A stretch of DNA of 54,917 nt from Thermofilum sp. (GTDB lineage Archaea; Thermoproteota; Thermoprotei; Thermofilales; Thermofilaceae): NCBI GenBank assembly GCA_038741495.1, contig JAVYKX010000001.1:1-54917 (forward strand), in the 5' to 3' direction. Under the pieces are notes generated by a model, which saw only the letters and a list, made by a program, of their open reading frames with translations, searched no databases and was not told the origin of the DNA. The translations under genes were made by a program, and so were the position numbers. The first letter of the stretch is position 1. Each line of letters starts with the position of its first letter. This document shows positions 28,057 through 37,028 of this stretch, one piece after another.

Positions 28057-28422
28057 TCAAATCTTCCCGAGAATTAGTATGGCTACTAGGAGGCCGTAGA
28101 TCGCTATTCCCTCCGCGAGTCCACCCATTATTAGTATCCAGGTGGCTAATCTAGGGTTCTCAGCTGCTGCAGCGAAGCCCGCTGTCGCTACTCCTCTAAG
28201 CGCTATTCCGGATGCGATAGTTGAGCTCGTAACAGCGATCGCAGCACTAAGCATTGCTATAGCGTCAGCTAGCCCTAACCCTCCTGCCGCTTCGGCTGAA
28301 GGAGACATCTTCTGTGCCGTTCTGATAGTTACTGCAGCGAAAACGCTCGCTGATGCTATCATTATTGCTACTCCGAAAGCTGCGAGAACAGCTGTTGCCA
28401 GGGTTCTTGGTTTTAGCATCAT
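28057..28422 (-). CDS. atpK: A-type ATP synthase subunit K (proteolipid ring)
   Basis: Membrane rotor-ring subunit of 121 residues with a hydrophobic N-terminal segment and two further helices. The ion-binding carboxylate is the glutamate in GGLAEGIAIYGLLVAILILG. It converges with atpC (16-base gap) and follows atpI on the minus strand. Alanine- and glycine-rich helices fit the family. The first of two adjacent ATG codons is used. Confidence 0.92.
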   Translation of the reverse strand: MMLKPRTLATAVLAAFGVAIMIASASVFAAVTIRTAQKMSPSAEAAGGLGLADAIAMLSAAIAVTSSTIASGIALRGVATAGFAAAAENPRLATWILIMGGLAEGIAIYGLLVAILILGKI

Positions 28423-28480
28423 ACGCCTTAATGTGACCCATTATCCAAAAATAATTTACTCTCTTCGCGAAGGTTCGTGC

Positions 28481-31279
28481 CTAAGGAGCTTTTCCAAAGC
28501 TTATGAGGGGCTTGAACTCCACTCCTTCTCCTTTGAAGAACTTGCTGGAGAACTCGTAGTAAGTAAGCCTTAGCGCCTGGATTCCGACAGCCAGCGCCTC
28601 GATGGCGAGAACTAGTAAGTTAGCAATAATCAAACTAGTTATCTCACCGAACATCGTGCTCATGCTCTCAGCTAGAATACCGAATGCCTCGTGAGCCATG
28701 GCGAACGCAGCTAACCTTATGTACGAAAGCGAGTTCGCCGGAAGGGCTATTATCATCTCTACAACTTCGGACACCGAATGCATGAGTTTCTCCTTCTCAC
28801 CCTTGACCTCAGCTTCATAGACACCGAAAGCCATAACGGAGATCAGAGAGCACGCTATGCAGAGAAGCAGGGGCTTCAAGCTTGGATCCGAGAGAAGAGC
28901 TAAATCGAACCCGCTTGTAGCCAACCTGTAAGCTACGATGATTCCTGAAGCATAGAAGAGAATCCCCATTCCTCCCATCCCGCTGAATAGCGCTCCTAAG
29001 CGGTCGCCGTACATCAGGAGATTAACAACATTTAAGATCATTCCGAGAAGGAGCTGCGCTGCGCCAAACCACAGCGCGATTGCCACGATCTCGTAGACGT
29101 CGTGGACGGGACTTATCACGGGGTGGGCAAGAGGCTTCAGAAATACGACGAATCCATAGAGCAAACCGAAGGCTATGCTCGAAGCTCCTGCTAGCAGTGC
29201 TAACGCGCCAAGCGATGCAGCGCCTTCTTCAGTTATGCCTAGCAGCCTATAGCGGGTTTTCAGCAACCATGCGCCAAAAAGCGATAATAAAATCCCTTGA
29301 CCTACATCTCCGAACATCATGCCGTACATGGCCGCGAAGAGTACTGTGAAGAACAGAGTCGGGTTAAGCTCCCAGTAAGCCGGTACTCCTCGCATGAGGG
29401 TGATCGAATGAAGATATTTCCACAATCCCCGGCTTTCAACGTATGTTGGGGCTTTTTCACGCCTAGCTATGTCCACTACTTTAAAGTAGAGGACCTGTGG
29501 GACGCGTTCGCTTACAAGCTTATGCAGAGTCTCTTTATATTTTGAAGGGATGTATCCTTCTACGACGGTTATTCGTCTACTTCGGAGGACCCTGATTTCA
29601 CGAATCATTGGTTGAACTTTAAGTATAACTTCAAGCTGATCGGCGCTTCCTACGACGTAGCATGCATTTCTCAGCAAAGATGATAGCTTTTCAATGATGG
29701 GCCCCGTCTTGTTGCTAACTTCCGAAAGCGGAAGATGCGATAAACTTTCAAGGTCTGATGCAATTTCTAAAACTCCAGCGCTAACTTCGTCTGCAGAAGT
29801 TATCACGTTTTTCAGGAGCTCTGAAACACTCTCCGCCGGCGGCGGGGGTAATTCTCCCTTGATAAGCTGCTCGAAAGCGCTCCAGACGGATGCCGCCTCT
29901 TCATCCCCGACTTGCGCTAGTATCCTAGACACACTAGCTTTGTCTTTTCTAAACTGTAACAGCAGTAAATCTGAAATGATTATACTCTTCATCTCCTCAA
30001 GTCTTAAGGATATGTTTTTCTCAAGCTTCTTCAGCCCCTCATCCGTAAAAGGTACAACGAAATTCACGGCTTTATCCTCCAGCTGCTCTGCCAGCCCCTT
30101 CAAAAGCCCCTCTGGGCCTTTTAGAGCTGCTACATGATAGTCTTTAGTAGATTCAGAAAAGAGTATCGATGTTCCGTAAACAGATAGTTTATTACTTTGA
30201 ATTAATTCCTTTAATTTATTATCGCCGCAAATTAAAAGGAAGAAGTCCTGCCCCGTAGGTCGTAGCTCAACTATGAGAGCTTCTCCCCTCAGTAACGAAT
30301 TGTATATTAAAGTGTTTCTAATGAGTTCCTCTTCTAAGTCGAGATGAGCAGCCACTTTCTTAATTAGTTTCAGTTTAATAACCTCGTTCTGAAGTATATT
30401 TTTAATGATAGTATGTATTTCTCCAGGTTTAGTGTTCTCCGTAAGAGCAAGAAGCTTTCCATTCAAATATGCTTTAGCTGCAATATACATCGTAAAAGTT
30501 TTTAATGTTATTTCTTCTATTTTGGGCAGCAAGTTACGTACATCTTCTACAGCTTTTTTAGCGCTCTCGAGGACATCTACACGGGCTGCTTTCTCAAACT
30601 CAACAGCATCGCGAAGAGCCGATGCTGTGTCTACTAGCAGGTCTAGAAGCTCTTTTCTCAACCTAGCCTCCTCCTCCTCAATCCTGGCCTTAACGGTTTC
30701 TAGCTTGCCGAAGAACCACGGCGGGATGCTGAAGTCTTTTCCATAAACTTTCTTTATTTTTTCTACTGCGGAGGCTTTTTCCTGCGTATAAATGGGGAGC
30801 AACGCGTATGTATGAGGCATTAATCGTATTCTTCTAACAACTGCTCCAATTTTTGATAAATCCAGGAAAGCGCTGGCGAGGTCCTCCTCCTCTAAGAAAA
30901 CCAAGTCGACTATAGTGCCGTAACGGGCTTTCCCTATCGTTTCTGGCTGTATGCCTAGAGCCTCGAGCCTATCGGCTAGTATACGAAGCGCTTGCAGATT
31001 TTTCAGCTGGTTCGCTTTTTCCTCGATTTTTGCGAGCAGTATGTCTCCCGGCCTTAAAACTTTCCTAGCAGCAGCTAGTGCTTCATCCACATTTAGCGAA
31101 GCGTATGTGACCCCACCCTCAAGGACCTCTATGAGGTACCCAGGCAGAAGATGTCTAGTTTCAAGAGGTTCTTCGAGATGGATTTTTCCTACGCTTGTAA
31201 GTGCTTTGAGAAGCTCTTCTTCATACTGTGAGCGAACCGCAATTCTGAAGTACGCGAGCTTCTCTGGCATCAGCGACAT
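28481..31279 (-). CDS. atpI: A-type ATP synthase subunit I (a), unusually long
   Basis: Membrane stator subunit that forms the ion path. ATG at 31279 follows GGAGGAG by about 9 bases. The C-terminal 300 residues hold the membrane domain, beginning ELNPTLFFTVLFAAMYGMMF, then GDVGQG, with the essential arginine region NSLSYIRLAAFAMAHEA. The cytosolic N-terminal part has about 628 residues, roughly twice the usual length (family about 650 in total). The middle, coded at about 30180-30520, is markedly AT-rich. The gene is intact. Confidence 0.93.
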   Translation of the reverse strand: MSLMPEKLAYFRIAVRSQYEEELLKALTSVGKIHLEEPLETRHLLPGYLIEVLEGGVTYASLNVDEALAAARKVLRPGDILLAKIEEKANQLKNLQALRILADRLEALGIQPETIGKARYGTIVDLVFLEEEDLASAFLDLSKIGAVVRRIRLMPHTYALLPIYTQEKASAVEKIKKVYGKDFSIPPWFFGKLETVKARIEEEEARLRKELLDLLVDTASALRDAVEFEKAARVDVLESAKKAVEDVRNLLPKIEEITLKTFTMYIAAKAYLNGKLLALTENTKPGEIHTIIKNILQNEVIKLKLIKKVAAHLDLEEELIRNTLIYNSLLRGEALIVELRPTGQDFFLLICGDNKLKELIQSNKLSVYGTSILFSESTKDYHVAALKGPEGLLKGLAEQLEDKAVNFVVPFTDEGLKKLEKNISLRLEEMKSIIISDLLLLQFRKDKASVSRILAQVGDEEAASVWSAFEQLIKGELPPPPAESVSELLKNVITSADEVSAGVLEIASDLESLSHLPLSEVSNKTGPIIEKLSSLLRNACYVVGSADQLEVILKVQPMIREIRVLRSRRITVVEGYIPSKYKETLHKLVSERVPQVLYFKVVDIARREKAPTYVESRGLWKYLHSITLMRGVPAYWELNPTLFFTVLFAAMYGMMFGDVGQGILLSLFGAWLLKTRYRLLGITEEGAASLGALALLAGASSIAFGLLYGFVVFLKPLAHPVISPVHDVYEIVAIALWFGAAQLLLGMILNVVNLLMYGDRLGALFSGMGGMGILFYASGIIVAYRLATSGFDLALLSDPSLKPLLLCIACSLISVMAFGVYEAEVKGEKEKLMHSVSEVVEMIIALPANSLSYIRLAAFAMAHEAFGILAESMSTMFGEITSLIIANLLVLAIEALAVGIQALRLTYYEFSSKFFKGEGVEFKPLISFGKAP

Positions 31280-31428
31280 ACATTTACTCCTCCTTCAAGA
31301 AGACTCTACTTATTTATTAAGTTCCTGCTTCGCGCATCTCTTCCTCCTCTGTTCTTCTAACACTGCAGGATAGAAGGATGGCTGGCATATTTTTGCTTCA
31401 TTAAAGCCAATACAACTACATTAACAAG

Positions 31429-32934
31429 TTAAGGTTTCTGCGTGACAAATTTTTCTCTGAATTCAAGATAGCTTTTCATGTAGCTAGAATAGCTTCCTTT
31501 TCTGAGCAGGTAAGAGCCGAATCTCCAAAGCGCGTTTAATGCTTTTACGGCCCGCTCGGGGGTTGGGTAGGCGGGAATACCGAGTCTGTCGTACTCTCTT
31601 CTCATCAGCACCGCTGCGTCACTCCAGCCAGTGTCAACGGCGAGAACAGGTTTATCGAACCTCCGCGAAATCTCAGCAACTTTCCTCGCGAGCTCGACAG
31701 GATCAGGTATTCCCGGTACCTGATGGAGCGAAAGCACGAGCACCGAGTCGATTTCGTCGCTAGAGAGCAGTACCGTTAAAGCCGCTGTGAACATCTCGTC
31801 CGTCGCGGATCCTGTGAGGTCAACGGGATTCGCGATCGGCGCATAGCCGGGTATGACCCCTTTTCTCTGCAGGGCTTCGAGCTCCTCGCGCGCCCAGCCT
31901 CTCAGCTCCGGCACAGTTAAGCCCAGCATCTCCGCCATATCTGTGGCCATTACTCCCGCGCCTCCACCATCTGTCAGTATTCCAACTCTTGGACCTCTGG
32001 GGGGCGGCTGGTATAGTAAGGCTTTAGCAAAGTCGAAGAGCTCCTCTAGATCAGCTGCCCTTACGATACCGCAACGTTCGAAAGCGGCGTTATAAACTTC
32101 ATCAACTCCCGCTAGAGCTGCCGTGTGCGACGCCGCCGCCCTTCTCCCGGCCGCCGTCCTACCAGCTTTCAGGGCAACAACGGGTTTCTCCTTCGTCACT
32201 TCGCTAGCTACTTTGACGAACTCCCGCCCTCTTCTCACGTTCTCGAGGTAGAGGAGGATAACCCTTGTGGAGTGGTCGGCTCTAAGAGCTTCCAGCAGCT
32301 CAACTTCGTCTACATCGACCTTGTTACCGATGCTGAAGAAGTGCGAGAGACCTATCCCTTCACCTGCCATGTAGTCGAGTGCTGCTGTACCTACGGCGCC
32401 GCTCTGCGATATCAGCGCGACGTATCCTCGGGCTGGCCGTGGTGCGCTTTCCAGCACCCGCCCGTCTTTCAGCTCTTTCGTGCTAGGAATGAAGAGCGTG
32501 TCAAGGCCGCTCCAAGGAGAGAAAATGCCGATGCAGTTCGGCCCAATAATCCTCACACCCGCTTTCCGGGCTGCCTCGAGGAGTTCACGCTCGAGCTCTA
32601 CGTTTCCCACTTCGCTGAATCCTGCAGTGATGACTACTGCCGAGCGGATACCCTTAGCTCCCAGCTCCAAGACCACTTCAGGTACGAATTTTGCCGGTAC
32701 CACTATGATAGCGAGGTCAACAGAGTCGGGTAACTCCCTCACGGACTTGTAGCACCTCACTCCCAAGATCGAGTCCGCGTTGGGGTTCACTGGGTAAACG
32801 TCGGCTCTGAGAACGCCTCGCTGCCTGTTCTCTAGGAGCATGCGCAGAATCACATGGCCAGGTTTCTCGGGCTCGCGGGATGCTCCTACAACTGCAACTC
32901 CCCGAGGGTTGAAGAAGCTTGCCAGTTTCTCCAT
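31429..32934 (-). CDS. Acyl/acetyl-CoA synthetase (ADP-forming), alpha-type subunit
   Basis: Enzyme of sugar or peptide fermentation that makes ATP from an acyl-CoA. The 501-residue protein has a CoA-binding Rossmann domain (NPRGVAVVGASREPEKPGHV), succinyl-CoA-ligase-like domains (IIGPNCIGIFSP, LISQSGAVGTAALDY, SIGNKVDVDEVELLEAL) and AASHTAALAG with the histidine expected to be phosphorylated. It is the alpha (CoA-ligase) part only; the ATP-grasp beta part is not adjacent. The acyl substrate cannot be told. It is a single gene with its own promoter region. Confidence 0.87.
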   Translation of the reverse strand: MEKLASFFNPRGVAVVGASREPEKPGHVILRMLLENRQRGVLRADVYPVNPNADSILGVRCYKSVRELPDSVDLAIIVVPAKFVPEVVLELGAKGIRSAVVITAGFSEVGNVELERELLEAARKAGVRIIGPNCIGIFSPWSGLDTLFIPSTKELKDGRVLESAPRPARGYVALISQSGAVGTAALDYMAGEGIGLSHFFSIGNKVDVDEVELLEALRADHSTRVILLYLENVRRGREFVKVASEVTKEKPVVALKAGRTAAGRRAAASHTAALAGVDEVYNAAFERCGIVRAADLEELFDFAKALLYQPPPRGPRVGILTDGGGAGVMATDMAEMLGLTVPELRGWAREELEALQRKGVIPGYAPIANPVDLTGSATDEMFTAALTVLLSSDEIDSVLVLSLHQVPGIPDPVELARKVAEISRRFDKPVLAVDTGWSDAAVLMRREYDRLGIPAYPTPERAVKALNALWRFGSYLLRKGSYSSYMKSYLEFREKFVTQKP

Positions 32935-33221
32935 CCTTTACCTATACCTATGCGTGGCTCACTTAATTTAATTTTACTTCATTGCAGCCGGTCGGAATTC
33001 TAGCAGAAAAACAGTACTTTTGAAGCAATGCATACCGTACCACCGGGACGCTTTGTTAAGAGAAAGTATGCCTTGGCGGTGATAACGTTGGAAAACATTA
33101 AATACTTACCTAGTGACAACTTTTGCGGAAGGCTATACAATAAAACAAAAATTATCACTTTCGCTAGAAATCTTGCTTCCGAGATATACAGTTGGGAGGC
33201 TTGGAGAGGTGGTGTCCCTTA

Positions 33222-35126
33222 GTGGTTGCGAGAGCACTTACTCGCACAGAGCATACCACCTCTCTCCTCCGCAAGCTTGAGCAGGAGTACCTATCCGACC
33301 TCTCCTGGGAGAAGAGGGAGAATGCTAATCACACAGTAAGCTACAGCAATTTCCGGAACTACCTCTTCGAGAAGCTGATCAAGAGCAAAGACGAGCTTTC
33401 GCAGTTCTTGCCCCCTCAAGCCGTCGAGCGGCACTTCAGCGGAGATATACACGTTCATAAGCTTCCCGATAGCCTCTGGATACCTTACTGCGCTGGCTGG
33501 AGCTACCGCAAGATCTTGGAGAAAGGGCTTCGAACACCCTCCATTGTTTCAGCACCGGCTAAGCACTTCGACACTGCCGTGGCTCACCTCGTGAACTTCT
33601 TCTTCATGGGTGCTCAGGAGTGGACAGGGGCTCAGGCGGTCAGCGCCTTTGACCTCTATACCGCTCCCTTTGTTAAAGCGGATAAACTCAGCTACACTCA
33701 AGTTAAGCAGATCTTGCAAGGTATGCTTTTCGAGCTCAACTACCCCGCGCGCTCAGGCTACCAGAGCCCCTTCACGAACATCACGCTGGTTGCGGACGTT
33801 AGCTCGGGGATGCTGGAGGGGGACGCGATCGTCGGAGGCGTTAAGGTTGGTTCGCTCAGCGATTACGTGGAGGAGGCTTTGAAAGTAGACGAAGCTCTAT
33901 TCGACCTCTATGCTCACGGAGATGCTCTTGGACAACCCTTCACGTTCCCTATACCCACTCTCATGCTTACCAGGAATTTCGATTGGAACGGTAGGAGGTG
34001 GGGTGAGCTTTCCGACAAGATTTTCGAGGCCGTTGCCAAGAAGGGGACTGTGTACTTCCTAAACGGCTACGCGAGCAACGTTGAAGCCCTGTACGCGATG
34101 TGCTGCAGGTTGACGATAGATGTGAATCACGCAGTCCTCAAGAGCAAGGCTACCCTCAGCCTGAAGCTGAGCAGGGTGGACGCGGAGGAGGCTTACGAGA
34201 GCTTTCTGAAGGCTCGCGAGGCTTCCAGAGCCTATGGTATATGGGCGATGCCGGACGCTACCGGCAGCATAGGGGTTGTCACGTTGAACATGCCGAGGAT
34301 CGCTTACTACAGTAAGGGAGAGTGGAGCGTTTTCGAGGAGCTTCTTGACGCGGCTCTCCAGAGCGCAAGGAGCGTGCTGCGCGCGTGGCGCGAGAGGTAC
34401 AAGCTTTCCCTAGAGGCTGGCTTTATGCCGCTAACTAAGGAGTACTTAGGGCACTTCAACTACCATTTCGGGACGGTGGGTCTGATCGGCCTGCCTGAGG
34501 CCGCGGCGAACTTCCTCCGCGACCCGTTCCTGTGGGTTGAGGGTAGCTTCAGGAGAATGAGGGAGGCTCTCGAAGTGGAGAAGAAGATGGTGGAGCTCGT
34601 GCGCTCAAGGGTTGAAGAGTTCGAGCGTCTAGACGGCACTCTCTACAACGTGGAAGAGGTGCCAGGCGAGAGCGCAGGCTATCGCCTTGCCAGCTCTGAC
34701 GCGCGCGTCCTGAAGGATGCTTGCATACCGTCTGATGGCAGCGCACCCTTCTACAGCAACAGTGTCGTGCCCTACTACGCCGATATCCCGCTGTACCAGC
34801 GTGCTCAGTGGGAGGGGGAAGTGCAGCAGCTCTTCACGGGCGGCGTCATGATGCACCTATTCCTCGGCGAGCAGCCTGACCCTGAAGCATTGAAGAAGCT
34901 TGTCTACCGCCTCGCCGTTTCGACGAAGCTAGTTTACTTCAGCATAACGCCCACGATAACTGTCTGCCACGGGTGCGGGACGAGCATGACCGGGTACTAC
35001 CCTACCTGCCCGAAGTGCGGAGGAGACCGGGTAGACCACTGGAGCAGGATAGTGGGCTACTATAGGCCTGTGAGGAACTGGAACCCCGGCAAGAAGGCGG
35101 AATTTAAGCTGAGAGTTACCTACTGA
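33222..35126 (+). CDS. nrdD: Anaerobic (class III) ribonucleotide reductase
   Basis: Glycyl-radical enzyme that makes deoxyribonucleotides without oxygen. From GTG at 33222 (after GAGGTGGTG) the protein has 634 residues. FSGDIHVHKLPDSLWIPYC lies near the N-terminus. The C-terminal zinc site is CHGCG...CPKCGG and the glycyl radical site is RIVGYYRPVRNWNPGKKAEF (Gly612). There is no ATP-cone regulatory domain at the N-terminus. The activase NrdG is not nearby. The 290-base region upstream holds TATA-like elements (ATTAAATACTT at 33095) and no gene. Confidence 0.9.
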   Translation: MVARALTRTEHTTSLLRKLEQEYLSDLSWEKRENANHTVSYSNFRNYLFEKLIKSKDELSQFLPPQAVERHFSGDIHVHKLPDSLWIPYCAGWSYRKILEKGLRTPSIVSAPAKHFDTAVAHLVNFFFMGAQEWTGAQAVSAFDLYTAPFVKADKLSYTQVKQILQGMLFELNYPARSGYQSPFTNITLVADVSSGMLEGDAIVGGVKVGSLSDYVEEALKVDEALFDLYAHGDALGQPFTFPIPTLMLTRNFDWNGRRWGELSDKIFEAVAKKGTVYFLNGYASNVEALYAMCCRLTIDVNHAVLKSKATLSLKLSRVDAEEAYESFLKAREASRAYGIWAMPDATGSIGVVTLNMPRIAYYSKGEWSVFEELLDAALQSARSVLRAWRERYKLSLEAGFMPLTKEYLGHFNYHFGTVGLIGLPEAAANFLRDPFLWVEGSFRRMREALEVEKKMVELVRSRVEEFERLDGTLYNVEEVPGESAGYRLASSDARVLKDACIPSDGSAPFYSNSVVPYYADIPLYQRAQWEGEVQQLFTGGVMMHLFLGEQPDPEALKKLVYRLAVSTKLVYFSITPTITVCHGCGTSMTGYYPTCPKCGGDRVDHWSRIVGYYRPVRNWNPGKKAEFKLRVTY

Positions 35127-35138
35127 CCTGGCTTTAGG

Positions 35139-35948
35139 TCAGCCGCCTCGCAGTTCAATTATCTTCATTTCCTTACCTTTAACGAGAAGCGCTTTAGGGG
35201 ATGATATAGGGTAGAACCCGCAGCTAAATATGCTCAGCAGTTTCCCCCCGAAGAACCAGCGGTAACCCTCCGGAAAAGGCTCGTGTGCCCGTATAACGAG
35301 CTGAAGCCCGTTATCGTCCATGAACCTCTGAAGGGGGCGCAACCCGAAGAGGAATGCACCAGGGCCTCTAGGGCTTGGCTCGAATTCCTCAACCTCTTCA
35401 TCGGGATCATTCCACAGGATCTGGAAGGCTAGCGGGTTTAGAGGCTCCTCGTCGCCTTTAGGCAACTCTTCAATCTGATTAAGTGTTTCAAGACCGCGCG
35501 CCACTCCCCCGTGAACGCTGAAAATTTCACCGTTAACTAAAGCAGCGTAACTCATATTCGAGAATATTTTCACGAATAACTGATAAATCTCCCTATTATA
35601 ACGTGAAAGTACAGTCCTCTTGAACCCGTACACCTCGTTCATGAAAGGAGACTCGTGGTTCCCTCTCAGAAGCACGATGGAATCCGGTTTCTCCAGCTTT
35701 ACCTCCAGCAACGTGACGATATTTTCCAGCTGGTATAACCCTCTGTCGACGTAGTCTCCCAGGAAAACCTTCACCTCCGCCTCATGCTTCAAAGCTGAGA
35801 GTGTCGAGGCTAGATCGCCGTGGGTATCCCCCACGAAAAGCACGCTCGAAGCCTGAACGTCCACTACCTGCTTCTCGAGGCTAAGCAGTTTCTCAGCTTC
35901 TGCTAGAAGCTCGACAAGCTTTCTCTCTTCGAGTAGCTTTTCCATCAT
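35139..35948 (-). CDS. PPP-family Ser/Thr protein phosphatase
   Basis: Metal-dependent protein phosphatase of 269 residues. All signature motifs are present in order: GDTHGD, GDYVDRG, RGNHES, SVHGGV and RAHEPFPEG. The N-terminal 40 residues form a helical extension. It is probably co-transcribed with the small cysteine-rich gene 9 bases upstream. Archaeal PPP phosphatases of this type counter protein kinases; no kinase is encoded in the window. Confidence 0.92.
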   Translation of the reverse strand: MMEKLLEERKLVELLAEAEKLLSLEKQVVDVQASSVLFVGDTHGDLASTLSALKHEAEVKVFLGDYVDRGLYQLENIVTLLEVKLEKPDSIVLLRGNHESPFMNEVYGFKRTVLSRYNREIYQLFVKIFSNMSYAALVNGEIFSVHGGVARGLETLNQIEELPKGDEEPLNPLAFQILWNDPDEEVEEFEPSPRGPGAFLFGLRPLQRFMDDNGLQLVIRAHEPFPEGYRWFFGGKLLSIFSCGFYPISSPKALLVKGKEMKIIELRGG

Positions 35949-35957
35949 TTCGAGCCA

Positions 35958-36206
35958 CTAGCTTAACGGGTCGCCCTTACAGTGCACCATGCCCCTTACT
36001 CTGCGCACGAAGTTCCGGCACGTGTAGCACTGCAGGAACGGTACCTGCTTCCTTAGAACAGGGCACTGCACAGCCTCCTTCTCCATCTCGCTGAGCATTT
36101 TCCTCGGGACTTTCCCAAGGGTTTCCTTCACGTGCCTGGCGAGTTCCTTATCAACCCTGAGCGGCACGTCAAGCCTCTCTATCGCAACTTCGTACCTGTA
36201 CCCCAT
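35958..36206 (-). CDS. Small cysteine-rich protein, unknown
   Basis: An 82-residue protein. The N-terminus GYRYEVAIERLDVPLRV is strand-like, a basic helix follows, and the C-terminal half has five cysteines (CPVL, CYTC, HC with spacing that could bind one zinc). Not recognised. Position 9 bases before the phosphatase gene suggests an operon, possibly a regulator or partner of the phosphatase. Confidence 0.65.
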   Translation of the reverse strand: MGYRYEVAIERLDVPLRVDKELARHVKETLGKVPRKMLSEMEKEAVQCPVLRKQVPFLQCYTCRNFVRRVRGMVHCKGDPLS

Positions 36207-36245
36207 CGAAAAAGCGCCGGCCGAGCTCTCCTCTTAAATTTTGCT

Positions 36246-36935
36246 TTAAGTCTGCTCTGCTTTAGGTCCGCCGCTCCCCCGCGTTCTCCGCAGCATGAAC
36301 GCTGCTAACCCTTCGCTGCGGACGCGGTTGAAGAGACCTCCTAATCCGCTCTCGCCCAGCGTTGCGAGGACCTCTTCCCAGTCGAAGAAGTACAGGGCTA
36401 CCATCACTACGATGAAGAACGCTAACGCTAGGAGAAAGCTAGTCATAATGTCGCCTCCTATGTGTCTTATCACGACTCCCGTGCCAGCGGTAGCTATGCT
36501 TATTACGATCTTACCCGCAAGGACGCCGACAAAGAACTTCAGGGGGCTGTAGTTCATCAAGCCTAAAGGAACGATTATCACGTCGTCCGGTGAGGGAGTA
36601 GCAGCGAAGATGAACACACCGAGCGCACCGTAGTTCCCTATAAGCCTGCCGAGCTTCTCGTACCGCCTCGCTGTTTCTCTGCTGAGAACCACGTTACGCG
36701 CGAGTTTGCTCGAATAGAATACGAGAAGTTTACCTAGGGCCGCGCCGGTACCGCTAACCACGCCCACGAGGAAGGGGTTCACCTGCGGTAGCAAAGAGGC
36801 ATAGAAGTACACCGCTGCCAGGTAAGGAATGGGGAAGAAGGGGACGAGGTTCCCGATGATGGAGATCACGAAAATACCCAGGTATCCTCCAATCCCGCTC
36901 GCTATATCGATCAACCAACGCAACAGTGGATACAT
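36246..36935 (-). CDS. VTT/DedA-like membrane protein
   Basis: A 229-residue protein with about five membrane segments. The first half contains GNLVPFFPIPYLAAVYFY and GTGAALGKLLVFYSSKLARN; the second contains FIFAATPSPDDVIIVPLG and VLAGKIVISIATAGTGVV, the re-entrant-loop proline/glycine patterns of the VTT (DedA/TMEM41) superfamily. Members move lipids across membranes or maintain membrane potential; the exact role here is unknown. It is divergent from pyk. Confidence 0.75.
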   Translation of the reverse strand: MYPLLRWLIDIASGIGGYLGIFVISIIGNLVPFFPIPYLAAVYFYASLLPQVNPFLVGVVSGTGAALGKLLVFYSSKLARNVVLSRETARRYEKLGRLIGNYGALGVFIFAATPSPDDVIIVPLGLMNYSPLKFFVGVLAGKIVISIATAGTGVVIRHIGGDIMTSFLLALAFFIVVMVALYFFDWEEVLATLGESGLGGLFNRVRSEGLAAFMLRRTRGSGGPKAEQT

Positions 36936-37028
36936 GCCCTTGATCCGCCCAAGATGAATTTATTCTCACCGTGGCTACAGAGGAGAATGCGGCGGTAGGA
37001 ATAAACGCTTGCTGCTCAGTCTTTCTCC

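Noticed and set aside
32125-32733. Long plus-strand frame opposite the acyl-CoA synthetase gene
   Set aside because: It is the complement of a strongly conserved enzyme and has no domain pattern.
33028-33222. 64-residue frame before nrdD
   Set aside because: No protein-like pattern; it covers TATA-like elements and the ribosome-binding site of nrdD.
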